Source: Methylobacterium sp. J-077
Lineage (GTDB): Bacteria > Pseudomonadota > Alphaproteobacteria > Rhizobiales > Beijerinckiaceae
Direction: 5' to 3'
Assembly: GCF_022829365.1 (NCBI RefSeq)
Contig: NZ_JAKSYJ010000034.1
Span: 1-41,150 of the forward strand
Length of the DNA: 41,150 nucleotides
Shown here: in pieces, positions 6,723-14,293 of the stretch
Layout: every line of letters starts with the position of its first letter
How positions within the stretch are numbered: the stretch's first letter is position 1
Notes under the pieces: generated by a model
Database searches by the model: none
Told to the model about the DNA's origin: nothing
Seen by the model: only the letters and a program-made list of their open reading frames with translations
Made by a program: the position numbers and the translations under genes

Positions 6723-8582
6723 TTACGACCCCCGCCGGGGCAATCGGCCGCTGCGCGAGGTGCGGGACAGGCCGTGCTGCGTCTTGTTCCAGCGCACCGG
6801 GGCATGGACCAGCTCGGCCAGGGCCAGCCAGGCGGCCAGGCTGACGAGCAGGAAGTAGAGCGGCATCCAGGGGGCCGACTGCGCAAGGTCGCCCCAGCCG
6901 CGGCGGGCGCAGCCGATCAGGGCCGGCAGGACCATGGCGGCGAATCCCACGCCGAACAGGGTGATGGCGAACCCCGCGGCGAGGTTGTCCGGGAAGGACG
7001 GGGCGGCCGGGACCTCCAGGATCAGGAAATTCCAGGCCGCACAGGCGAGACAGACGGGATAGGCCAGGGCCGAGGCCACCGTGCCGGGCACCAGCGCCGC
7101 CGCGCACAGCGCCTCCAGGCCGCCGAGGCGGGCGGCATTGGCCAGCGGATGGCGGCCATGGGCGAGGCTGGTCTGCATCAGGCCCTTCAGCCAGCGGGTG
7201 CGCTGGGCCAGCCAGGGGCCGAGCCGGGCCGGCGCCTCCTCGATCGTGGCGCTCGGCAGGTCGCCGACCCCGTAGCCCGCGAGCGCCAGCCGCATCCCGA
7301 GATCGGCATCCTCCGTGACGTTCCACGCATCCCAGCCGTGGAGCGCCCGCAGCACCCGGGTGCGCAGGTGCATCGAGGTACCGCCCAGCGGGATCGGCAG
7401 ATCGAGGCGCGCGAGCGCCGGGTTCAGCACATCGAACAGGCCCGCGTATTCGAGCGCGAAGGCCCGGGCCAGGCGGGAATCGCCGGCATTGTCGATCACG
7501 AGGCGGCCCTGCAGGCAGGCGGTGCGTTCGGGCAGCCGCGCGAACAGCGACGCGGCCAGCCGCGGCTGGCCGGGATCGGGCACGTCCTCGGCGTCGTAGA
7601 CCGTGAGCAGGGCGCCGCGGGCGAGGGGGAGGGCGGCGTTGAGCGCCCGCGGCTTGGTGCGAGGCGCCCCCGGCGGCACCGTGATCACCTCGAACCGGGC
7701 GGGCAGGGCGATCCGCGCCAGGGCCGCCGCGGTCTCGGGGTCGTCCGCCTCGATCAGGAGCTTGATGTCGAGCTTGGCCGCCGGATAATCGAGGGCCATG
7801 AGCCCCCGGATCAGGCGGGGCACCACCGCGGCCTCACGATGGAGGGCGACCAGCACCGTGTAGACCGGCAGCTCGGCGTCGGTGAGCAGGTCGACGGCAT
7901 CGGCCGCCACGGGCGCGGCGATGATCAAAGCGGCCAGCCGGAACGTCGTCATCGCCAGGAACAGGCCCTGCCCCGCCAGGGTCACGGCACGGGCAAGCGG
8001 CGGTGGCAGCAGCGCGAACAGGCACAGCGCCGCGATCGACGCGAGGACGAGGAGCAGCAGCCACCGGCTCGCGGGCTCGCGCGGCACGGCCCGCTCGGGC
8101 ATGTGGCGTCGCAGATCCTGCGCGGCGTGATCCGCCACCGCCCCGGGGATCGCCGCGAACACCGCCTCGCGCAGATGCGTCGGGCTGGTGATCGCCGGCA
8201 TCACGGCACGGTGCGGCCCATCGAGGAGGTCGGCGATCAACCGGCCGCGGGGCGCAAGCACGCAGGGCGCGACCGATCCGGGCGCCAGCGGCGCGAGGCC
8301 GGCGACCAGGCTGTCGGGAAAGCGCAGGCCGAGGCCGAACGCGTTCGGCCCGTCGAGGTAGGGGGCGCCGAGTTTTCGGGCGAGGGCACGGTAATACGCC
8401 GTCTCGTCCAGCAGCCCGGCATTCAGAAGCGCGGTCGCCGCGTCGGTTCCGGCAGCGGCGGCAGCCCGGGCGGCCCGAATCAGCAGGCGAACGTCCACCC
8501 CCTCGGCGAGCAGGAAGGCGATCTCCGGGGGCAGGGAGATCTCGTGGGCGATGTCGGCCGTGGGCAGGTGCTGCACCGACAT
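6723..8582 (-). CDS. Membrane glycosyltransferase family 2 with type II secretion ATPase-like N-terminal domain
   Basis: I chose the ATG at 8582, behind GGGGGAG at 8-base spacing, although the frame is open further upstream; this gives 619 residues. Residues 15-165 are helical and resemble the N-terminal domain of GspE/MshE ATPases. Two membrane segments follow (about 174-222). The GT2 core (about 240-470) has D330/D333 (YDAED), TED at 423-425 and QRTRW at 460-464, the D,D,D,QxxRW set of processive beta-glycosyltransferases. Further C-terminal membrane helices follow. The architecture recalls the phage N4 receptor component NfrB, in a different domain order. Likely role: polysaccharide synthesis at the inner membrane. 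It is divergent from the solute-binding protein, with 44 bp between starts. Confidence 0.85.
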   Translation of the reverse strand: MSVQHLPTADIAHEISLPPEIAFLLAEGVDVRLLIRAARAAAAAGTDAATALLNAGLLDETAYYRALARKLGAPYLDGPNAFGLGLRFPDSLVAGLAPLAPGSVAPCVLAPRGRLIADLLDGPHRAVMPAITSPTHLREAVFAAIPGAVADHAAQDLRRHMPERAVPREPASRWLLLLVLASIAALCLFALLPPPLARAVTLAGQGLFLAMTTFRLAALIIAAPVAADAVDLLTDAELPVYTVLVALHREAAVVPRLIRGLMALDYPAAKLDIKLLIEADDPETAAALARIALPARFEVITVPPGAPRTKPRALNAALPLARGALLTVYDAEDVPDPGQPRLAASLFARLPERTACLQGRLVIDNAGDSRLARAFALEYAGLFDVLNPALARLDLPIPLGGTSMHLRTRVLRALHGWDAWNVTEDADLGMRLALAGYGVGDLPSATIEEAPARLGPWLAQRTRWLKGLMQTSLAHGRHPLANAARLGGLEALCAAALVPGTVASALAYPVCLACAAWNFLILEVPAAPSFPDNLAAGFAITLFGVGFAAMVLPALIGCARRGWGDLAQSAPWMPLYFLLVSLAAWLALAELVHAPVRWNKTQHGLSRTSRSGRLPRRGS

Positions 8583-8626
8583 GTCGGCGCTCCCCCGGTG
8601 GCCCCAGGACGTGGTAGAGGAGGGGT

Positions 8627-9571
8627 GTGAGCCAGACCCTGTTCCCGCCCTCCGAAAGGAGCATTGCTGCTTTCCCATCGTCAAGAGCGGGCGGGCGACG
8701 GGCTCGATCGTCCCTCGGGATGGCCGTGCTCGCCACGATCCTATGGGCCGGATCTGGGCCCGCCAGCGCCGCACCGCAGACCGTGACGCAAGCCCCGACG
8801 CCTGCCGTGACGGTCCCGGATTTCTGTAATCCGCGCAGCCGCGGCGAACGGGTCGAGGCGCCCCAGACCGGCCGGGCGGTCCGATTCCTGACCGACGACG
8901 AGTTCCCGCCGCTGCACTTCGCCGGCCCGGACGGCAATCCCACCGGCTTCGCGGTCGAGCTCGCCCGCGCCGTCTGCGAGAAGCTGACGATCACCTGCAC
9001 GGTGCAGGCGCGCCGCTTCGATACCCTGCTGGACGCCCTGGACGGCCGACAGGGCGACGTGATCGCGGCTGCGATCCCGCTGACCGCAACGTTGCGCGAG
9101 AAGTTTCTCGCGACGCGGCCGTATTTCCGCTGGCCGGCGCGCTTCGCCGCCCGCACCGACAAGGGCCTGCCGGTCCCCTCGGCCTCGACGCTCGCCGGCC
9201 GCAGCGTCGGGGTGATGGGCGGCAGCGCGCACGCCGCCTACCTCAAGGCCTTCTTCCCGAAGGCCGTCGCAAAGGAATTCCTCGACCTCGCGGCCGCCGA
9301 GGGCGCGCTCAAGCGCGGCGAGGTCGACTACCTGTTCGCCGACGGCCTCAACCTCGCCCTCTATGTCGGCGGCCAGGAGGCGGAGAATTGCTGCGCCCTG
9401 ATCGGCGGCGATTACCTGGAGAACCGCTATTTCGGCGAGGGTATCGGGCTGATCACCCGCCAGGAGGACGCGGCCCTGTCCCGGGCGCTGGACGACGCGC
9501 TGCAGCGGGTCTGGGACGACGGGAAATACACCGAGCTGTACCTGCGGTTCTTCCCGGTGAGCCCGTTCTGA
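8627..9571 (+). CDS. Periplasmic amino-acid-type solute-binding protein (ABC family 3)
   Basis: The GTG at 8627 follows GAGGAGG and gives 314 residues. A basic n-region (GGRRARSS) and the hydrophobic MAVLATILWAGSGPASA form a Sec signal. The mature domain has typical family 3 features: RFLTDDEFPPLHFAGPDG, GFAVELARAVCEKL, and the closing domain with LAGRSVGVMGGSAHAAYL and GEVDYLFADG. The final IGLITRQED and DGKYTELYLRFF are standard. Five or more cysteines are unusual for the family. No permease or ATPase is adjacent, so it may be an orphan binding protein or work with the divergent glycosyltransferase gene. Confidence 0.85.
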   Translation: MSQTLFPPSERSIAAFPSSRAGGRRARSSLGMAVLATILWAGSGPASAAPQTVTQAPTPAVTVPDFCNPRSRGERVEAPQTGRAVRFLTDDEFPPLHFAGPDGNPTGFAVELARAVCEKLTITCTVQARRFDTLLDALDGRQGDVIAAAIPLTATLREKFLATRPYFRWPARFAARTDKGLPVPSASTLAGRSVGVMGGSAHAAYLKAFFPKAVAKEFLDLAAAEGALKRGEVDYLFADGLNLALYVGGQEAENCCALIGGDYLENRYFGEGIGLITRQEDAALSRALDDALQRVWDDGKYTELYLRFFPVSPF

Positions 9572-9639
9572 GGGGCTTTCTTGCCGACAGGGAATCGGGG
9601 ATCCTGCACCGCGCTGGGTCTCCCCGACAGGATGGAGTC

Positions 9640-9867
9640 ATGACGGATCTTCTCGACAAGGCGGTGGCCAAGGCGCGGGACCTCGCCCCGGAGATGCAGG
9701 ACGCGATCGCCCGTGTGATGCTGGCCTTCGTCCATGAGGATGCGCCCCTCTACCAGTTCACCCCGGAAGAGGAGGCGGAACTCGACGAATCCGAGGCCGC
9801 AGCCGCGCGGGGTGATTTCGCGACCGAAGCGGAGGTACGCGCCATCTGGGCCAAATATGGCCTGTGA
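9640..9867 (+). CDS. Antitoxin of a ParE-type toxin-antitoxin pair (75 aa)
   Basis: A short acidic protein beginning MTDLLDKAVAKARDLAPEMQDAIARVML and ending in an acidic helix plus EVRAIWAKYGL, a tail common in antitoxins partnered with RelE/ParE toxins. AGGATGGAG lies directly upstream of the ATG. The stop TGA overlaps the toxin GTG as GTGA, which gives coupled translation with the antitoxin first. It should bind the toxin and the operon promoter. Confidence 0.8.
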   Translation: MTDLLDKAVAKARDLAPEMQDAIARVMLAFVHEDAPLYQFTPEEEAELDESEAAAARGDFATEAEVRAIWAKYGL

Positions 9868-10142
9868 AGCTGCGCCTGACCCGACCTGCGGCATCCCAGC
9901 TCGACAAGGTGCTCGCCTATCTTAACCGCCGGAACCCGCAGGGCGCGCGCAAGGTGCAACAGCGCCTTCAGGCGGCCATGGACCTTCTGCTGCACCACCC
10001 CTTTGCGGGCTCCATCACGGCCCGGCCCGGCATCCGACGCCTCATGGCACGTCCCTACTCCTACGCGATCACGTATCAGGTCGCGGCGAACGAGATCGTC
10101 ATCCTGGGTATCCATCACACCGCGCGGCGGCCGCAGCCCTGA
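9864..10142 (+). CDS. ParE/RelE-superfamily toxin (92 aa)
   Basis: The GTG at 9864 overlaps the antitoxin stop. The sequence follows the ParE fold: LRLTRPAASQLDKVLAYL, ARKVQQRLQAAMDLLLHHPFAG, GIRRLMARPYSYAITYQV, then IVILGIHHTARRP. The late RP.....Y.V..... IHH.AR pattern is characteristic. Known ParE members poison gyrase while RelE members cut mRNA; the sequence alone favours ParE but does not prove the target. The pair sits just upstream of the essential LysRS gene. Confidence 0.85.
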   Translation: MKLRLTRPAASQLDKVLAYLNRRNPQGARKVQQRLQAAMDLLLHHPFAGSITARPGIRRLMARPYSYAITYQVAANEIVILGIHHTARRPQP

Positions 10143-10256
10143 AAGCTCCGAGCCGCCCGCACCGCCCCGGGACGCCGGATTGCACCGGCAGCCGTTCCGC
10201 TGGGGCTCGAACCGCTCTAGGGTGCGCAATTCCAGCGTTCCCTCAGTCCCGAAATC

Positions 10257-11960
10257 ATGCAAGCCGCACCTGCCCTGATTCTCGACCCCGATCTGATCGA
10301 GGCCGCCGCCACCGCCGCCGCCTGGCCGTTCGAGGAGGCGCGCAAGCTCGTCGCGCGGCTGGAGAAATCCGGGAAGACCGAGGTGCTGTTCGAGACCGGC
10401 TACGGGCCGTCGGGGCTGCCGCATATCGGCACCTTCGGGGAGGTCGCCCGCACCTCCATGGTCCGTCACGCCTTCCGGGTGCTGACCCGGGACGCGGTGC
10501 CGACCCGGCTGCTCGCCTTCTCGGACGACATGGACGGGCTGCGCAAGGTCCCGGACAACGTGCCGAACCGCGAGATGCTGGCCGCCCATCTCGGCAAGCC
10601 GCTGTCGCGGATCCCGGACCCGTTCTCGAACGCATACCCGTCCTTCGGGGCGGCCAACAACGCTCGGCTGCGCGCCTTCCTGGACAGCTTCGGCTTCGAC
10701 TACGAATTCGCCTCCGCCACCGACTACTACACGTCGGGCCGATTCGACGCGGCGCTTCTGCGCGTGCTGGAGCGCTACGATGCCGTGATGGAGATCATGC
10801 TGCCGTCGCTGCGCGCGGAACGGTCGGCCTCCTACTCGCCGTTCCTGCCGCTCCACCCGGTCACCGGCCACGTGATGCAGGTGCCGATCGACGAGGTGCG
10901 GGTCGAGACCGGCACCCTGGTCTGGCGCGATCCCGCCACCGGCGAGCGCTACGAGACCCCGGTGACCGGCGGCCACGCCAAGCTGCAATGGAAGCCCGAC
11001 TGGGCGATGCGCTGGGTCGCGCTCGGGGTCGATTACGAGATGGCCGGCAAGGACCTGATCGATTCGGTCAAGCTGTCGGGCAAGATCGCCCGGGCGCTCG
11101 GCGGCGAGCCGCCGGAAGGGTTCAACTACGAGCTGTTCCTCGACGAAAAGGGCCAGAAAATCTCGAAGTCGAAGGGCAACGGGCTGACCATCGACGAGTG
11201 GCTGAAATACGGCACGCCCGAATCGCTCGCCCTGTTCATGTACAACAAGCCCCGCGAGGCCAAGCGCCTGTTCTTCGACGTGATTCCCCGGCACGTCGAC
11301 GAGTATATCGGCTTCCTCGACCGCTATGCCGGCCAGGACGCGAAGCTGCGGCTGGGCAACCCGGTCTGGCACCTGCATGCCGGCAACCCGCCGGAGCCCG
11401 AGCGGGTCGAGGGCGCGAGCCTGACCTTCGCGATGCTGCTCAACCTCGCCGCGGTGGCCAACACCGAGGATCCGGCCGTGCTGTGGGGCTTCATCCGCCG
11501 CTACGCGCCGCAGACCGGGCCGCAGACCCATCCGGGCCTCGACCGGCTGGTAGTCCACGCGCTCAAGTATTTTTCGGATTTCGTGCGGCCCGCCAAGACC
11601 TACCGGGAACCGACGCCCGAGGAGCGGGCGGCCCTGGCGGATCTCTCGGAGACGCTCAAGGGCCATGCCGGCTCCACCGACCCGGAGGCCCTGCAGGCGG
11701 CGGTCTACGAGGTCGGGCGGCGCCACTTCCCCGACACGTCCGGCAAGGCCAAGAGCCCGGACGGGCGGCCCGGCGTGTCGCAGGCGTGGTTCACGAGCCT
11801 GTACAACGTGCTGTTCGGCGAGGCCCGGGGCCCGCGCTTCGGCTCCTTCGTGGCCCTCTACGGGGTTGCGGAGACCCGGGCGCTGATCGCGGCGGCCCTG
11901 TCGGGCGCCCTGGTGGCCGAGCACGCCGCGTTCACGGCCGGCACCGCCAAGGTCGCGTGA
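10257..11960 (+). CDS. lysS: Lysyl-tRNA synthetase, class I
   Basis: It charges tRNA-Lys with lysine. This is the class I, archaeal-like form found in alphaproteobacteria and spirochaetes rather than the class II enzyme of most bacteria. The 567 residues include the HIGH-type motif PHIG at 55-58 ([13 protein letters not shown]) and the KMSKS-type motif KISKS at 301-305, with the SC-fold and helical anticodon cage after about residue 340. The start is ATG at 10257. The next gene begins 7 bp after the stop, so the two probably form an operon. Confidence 0.95.
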   Translation: MQAAPALILDPDLIEAAATAAAWPFEEARKLVARLEKSGKTEVLFETGYGPSGLPHIGTFGEVARTSMVRHAFRVLTRDAVPTRLLAFSDDMDGLRKVPDNVPNREMLAAHLGKPLSRIPDPFSNAYPSFGAANNARLRAFLDSFGFDYEFASATDYYTSGRFDAALLRVLERYDAVMEIMLPSLRAERSASYSPFLPLHPVTGHVMQVPIDEVRVETGTLVWRDPATGERYETPVTGGHAKLQWKPDWAMRWVALGVDYEMAGKDLIDSVKLSGKIARALGGEPPEGFNYELFLDEKGQKISKSKGNGLTIDEWLKYGTPESLALFMYNKPREAKRLFFDVIPRHVDEYIGFLDRYAGQDAKLRLGNPVWHLHAGNPPEPERVEGASLTFAMLLNLAAVANTEDPAVLWGFIRRYAPQTGPQTHPGLDRLVVHALKYFSDFVRPAKTYREPTPEERAALADLSETLKGHAGSTDPEALQAAVYEVGRRHFPDTSGKAKSPDGRPGVSQAWFTSLYNVLFGEARGPRFGSFVALYGVAETRALIAAALSGALVAEHAAFTAGTAKVA

Positions 11961-11967
11961 GGCCGCG

Positions 11968-12579
11968 ATGATCATCGAGACCGTCGCGCAATTGGAGGCG
12001 ATCTACGCCGCGTCCCTGGCGCCCGCTTCCGTGGCCAAGGTCACGGATACGATCACGCCGGATTACGCGGTGCTGATCGCCGCCTCGCCGTTCGCGGTGC
12101 TGGCCACATCCGGTCCCGAAGGGCTCGATTGCAGCCCCCGAGGCGACCGGCCGGGCTTCGTCCGCGTCGCCGATCCGCGCACGCTGATCCTGCCCGACCG
12201 GCGCGGCAACAACCGGATCGACTCTCTGCGCAACGTCGTGCGCGATCCGCGGGTGGCGCTGCTGTTTCTGATCCCGGGCTCGGGCACGACCTTCCGGGTG
12301 AACGGCAGGGCGGTGATCTCGGCCGATCCGGACCTCCTGGCCTCGTTCCGGGTGGACGGCCACGCACCGCGCACGGCCCTCGTGATCACGGTCGAGGAAG
12401 CGTATTTCCAATGCGCCCGGGCGATCGTCCGATCCCGGCTGTGGGAGCCGGAGGCCCGGGTCGATCCGGCGGACCTGCCGAGCCCCGGGGCGATCCTGGC
12501 CGCGCTCACCGCGGGCGATGTCGGCGGCCAGGCCTACGACGCGGAATGGCCGGAACGAGCCGCCAAGACGATGTGGTGA
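11968..12579 (+). CDS. Pyridoxamine 5'-phosphate oxidase-like flavin-binding protein
   Basis: The 203-residue split-barrel protein has the pattern FAVLATSGPEGLDCSPRGD, then LILPDRRGNNRIDSLRNVV, FLIPGSGTTFRVNGRA and EAYFQCARAIVRSRLW. It fits the FMN-dependent PNPOx-like subgroup (MSMEG_1061 type), which are general oxidoreductases or cofactor carriers rather than vitamin B6 enzymes. It follows lysS by 7 bp and is convergent with the mazF gene, 25 bp away. The substrate is unknown. Confidence 0.85.
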   Translation: MIIETVAQLEAIYAASLAPASVAKVTDTITPDYAVLIAASPFAVLATSGPEGLDCSPRGDRPGFVRVADPRTLILPDRRGNNRIDSLRNVVRDPRVALLFLIPGSGTTFRVNGRAVISADPDLLASFRVDGHAPRTALVITVEEAYFQCARAIVRSRLWEPEARVDPADLPSPGAILAALTAGDVGGQAYDAEWPERAAKTMW

Positions 12580-12604
12580 GGGCCGGTCGATCCGGTCGCC
12601 AAAA

Positions 12605-12928
12605 CTACGCGAGCCCGAGGAACAGCGCGAGGGAGCGCGTCACCGCGAGCAGGGTCGCGTCATCGAGGCGGCCGATCGGCGGCCCGACCTTCTCCCGCCG
12701 CACCGACATGCTCTTGTCGATCTGGATCTGAGACGGCTTGTTCAGGCCGTTCCCCGGCGTCGGCGGCACGGTCAGCCGGATCAGCGGTGCGTCCACCAAA
12801 GTCGCCGACAGCAGGAGGACCGTCACGGTGCCGGTCTCGGCGAAGGCGTCGGACTGGATCACGAGGGCCGGACGCGGTTTCCCGAAATCGCCCGCCCTGG
12901 CGACGGTGACGAGATCGCCGCGCCGCAC
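12605..12928 (-). CDS. mazF: MazF/PemK-type endoribonuclease toxin
   Basis: The GTG start gives 107 residues with the canonical MRRGDLVTVARAGDFGKPRPALVIQSD opening (GD.......GK.RPALVI core, quoted to mark the match). The SH3-like barrel segment LLLSATLVDAPLIRLTVPP follows, then SQIQIDKSMSVRREKVG, in which the family keeps a catalytic Arg and Ser/Thr. MazF toxins cut single-stranded RNA at short sequences. It is the distal gene of a pair whose antitoxin ORF overlaps it by 70 bases. Confidence 0.9.
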   Translation of the reverse strand: MRRGDLVTVARAGDFGKPRPALVIQSDAFAETGTVTVLLLSATLVDAPLIRLTVPPTPGNGLNKPSQIQIDKSMSVRREKVGPPIGRLDDATLLAVTRSLALFLGLA

Positions 12929-13149
12929 GTCTCGGCCGGGTCGTCGAGATCCGCGAGGGCGGCGTCGAGGAAGGCGCTCAACTCAGGGTCTGAGGCATCG
13001 GCCGCCGCCACCAGCAGCGATTGCCGCCGGCATTCCTCGGCGAAACCCGGCCGGCTCGTGTCCGGCACCCAGATCTGCACCGGCCGGAGCCCGGCCGCGC
13101 GCAGGGCGTCCCGACGCTTCCGGACTCTCTGCGCGATGGACGTGACCAT
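12859..13149 (-). CDS. mazE: MazE-family antitoxin, C-terminally extended
   Basis: It starts MVTSIAQRVRKRRDALRAAG, a ribbon-helix-helix type N-terminus, followed by LRPVQIWVPDTSRPGFAEECRRQ, typical of antitoxins paired with this MazF subgroup. Relatives are usually near 75 residues and stop around the toxin start. This frame reads 23 codons further inside mazF (CGAAISSPSPGRAISGNR), which suggests loss of the usual stop by a small indel. An upstream in-frame ATG at 13197 exists, but it would run through the operator palindrome at 13163-13174. Confidence 0.8.
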   Translation of the reverse strand: MVTSIAQRVRKRRDALRAAGLRPVQIWVPDTSRPGFAEECRRQSLLVAAADASDPELSAFLDAALADLDDPAETCGAAISSPSPGRAISGNRVRPS

Positions 13150-13162
13150 CAATGCCCCATCC

Positions 13163-13174
13163 GTTACATGTAAC
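13163..13174. promoter_or_regulatory. Perfect 12-bp palindrome upstream of mazEF, probable operator
   Basis: GTTACATGTAAC at 13163-13174 is a perfect palindrome 14 bases before the mazE ATG, within an unusually A/T-rich patch. Toxin-antitoxin operons are normally autoregulated through such sites by the antitoxin DNA-binding domain (family knowledge); assignment here is inference. Confidence 0.5.
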
Positions 13175-13260
13175 AGATACAGGAAAAGAAACGTCAAGGC
13201 GAAGCGGGCAGCCCGGACAGATCGCCGAAGGTGCGCGAGGCGACGCGGCCGGGCGTGGTT

Positions 13261-14175
13261 TCACCCCACCAGGGCGAGGCCGGGCTGGGAAAAATCCTGC
13301 GTCTCGGTCTCGGGGATGACGTCGACCTCGACCTTGAGGCGCTGCTTGCCCGAGCCGCTGACGATGCCGTCCACCGGCGCCACGTCGCCGTAATCGCGGC
13401 CTCGCACCACCACGATGTGGTCGTCCCGCACCGGCACGCCGTTGGTCGGGTCGAGGCCGAGCCAGCCCTCGCCGCACCAGACCGCCACCCAGGCGTGGCT
13501 CGCATCCGCCCCGCGCAGGCGCGGCCGGCCCGGCGGCGGCACGGTGCGCAGGTAGCCGCTGACATAGGCCGCCGGCAGGCCCATGCCGCGCAGGCCCGCG
13601 ATCATCACGTGGGCGAAGTCCTGGCAGACCCCCGCCCGCAGCGCGAAGGATTCGGCGAGCGGCGTGCGCACGTTCGTGGCCTTAGCGTCGAACCGGAAAT
13701 CGGCGCCGATGCGTAGCATCAGGTCGTGGGCCGCCCCGTAGGCGCTGCGGCCGGGCGAAAAGCTCGCCCGGGCGTAGTCGGTCACCTCGGGGACGAGGGG
13801 CACCCGGCCGCTCGGGAACAGGAAATGGACCGGCGCCCGGCCGCCGAGATCGCGCGCGGCCACCACGGCGTCGCGGACCCGCTCCCAGGGATGGCCGGAT
13901 TCCGGCTCCGGCGGCGCGCGGCGCTCGACCCGCACGGTGGAGAGCGCCTCGACGCTGAAGGTGGTGTGGGGCGTATCCAGGGTGATCGCCACCGCCTCGA
14001 TCCCGAAATAGTCGCGCCGCATCAGCGCGGTGGTCGGGCTCGGGTCGATGGTCACGGCGCTCGCCAGCACGCTCTGGCCCTCGCCGTCCTGCGGCTTCAG
14101 CCGCAGGGAGCAGCGGGCGAAGCGCACCGGCTTGCCGTAGCGGTAGGTGGTGCGGTGGCGCAGCGTGTAGATCAT
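13261..14175 (-). CDS. Transglutaminase-like cysteine protease-fold protein
   Basis: The 304-residue product has the bacterial transglutaminase N-terminal beta domain (IYTLRHRTTYRYGKPV, about 1-85). A papain-like core follows with a full triad: C184 (RAGVCQDFAHV), H227 (DASHAWVAVW) and D242 (GLDPTNG). Such proteins may hydrolyse or form isopeptide bonds; no substrate is known. It is the third minus-strand gene of the cluster, 118 bp after the ATP-grasp/alpha-E gene. No signal peptide is seen, so it is probably cytoplasmic. Confidence 0.9.
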   Translation of the reverse strand: MIYTLRHRTTYRYGKPVRFARCSLRLKPQDGEGQSVLASAVTIDPSPTTALMRRDYFGIEAVAITLDTPHTTFSVEALSTVRVERRAPPEPESGHPWERVRDAVVAARDLGGRAPVHFLFPSGRVPLVPEVTDYARASFSPGRSAYGAAHDLMLRIGADFRFDAKATNVRTPLAESFALRAGVCQDFAHVMIAGLRGMGLPAAYVSGYLRTVPPPGRPRLRGADASHAWVAVWCGEGWLGLDPTNGVPVRDDHIVVVRGRDYGDVAPVDGIVSGSGKQRLKVEVDVIPETETQDFSQPGLALVG

Positions 14176-14293
14176 CCCGGCGGCCGCGCGTTTCGACGTC
14201 TGTCGTACGCATCATAGGCCGAAAGAGTCACCGGACTTGCGGCGATCCTGACGCAGGCCCCTGAATCCGGGCCGGATTGCGCGGCGCCCCACA

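Noticed and set aside
6636..8630. 664-codon plus-strand open frame opposite the glycosyltransferase gene
   Set aside because: No domain or ribosome site. The minus strand has the GT2 motifs and a good ribosome site.
9750..11975. 741-codon minus-strand open frame opposite lysS
   Set aside because: The plus strand encodes a complete class I LysRS with both signature motifs; the antisense frame is low-complexity.
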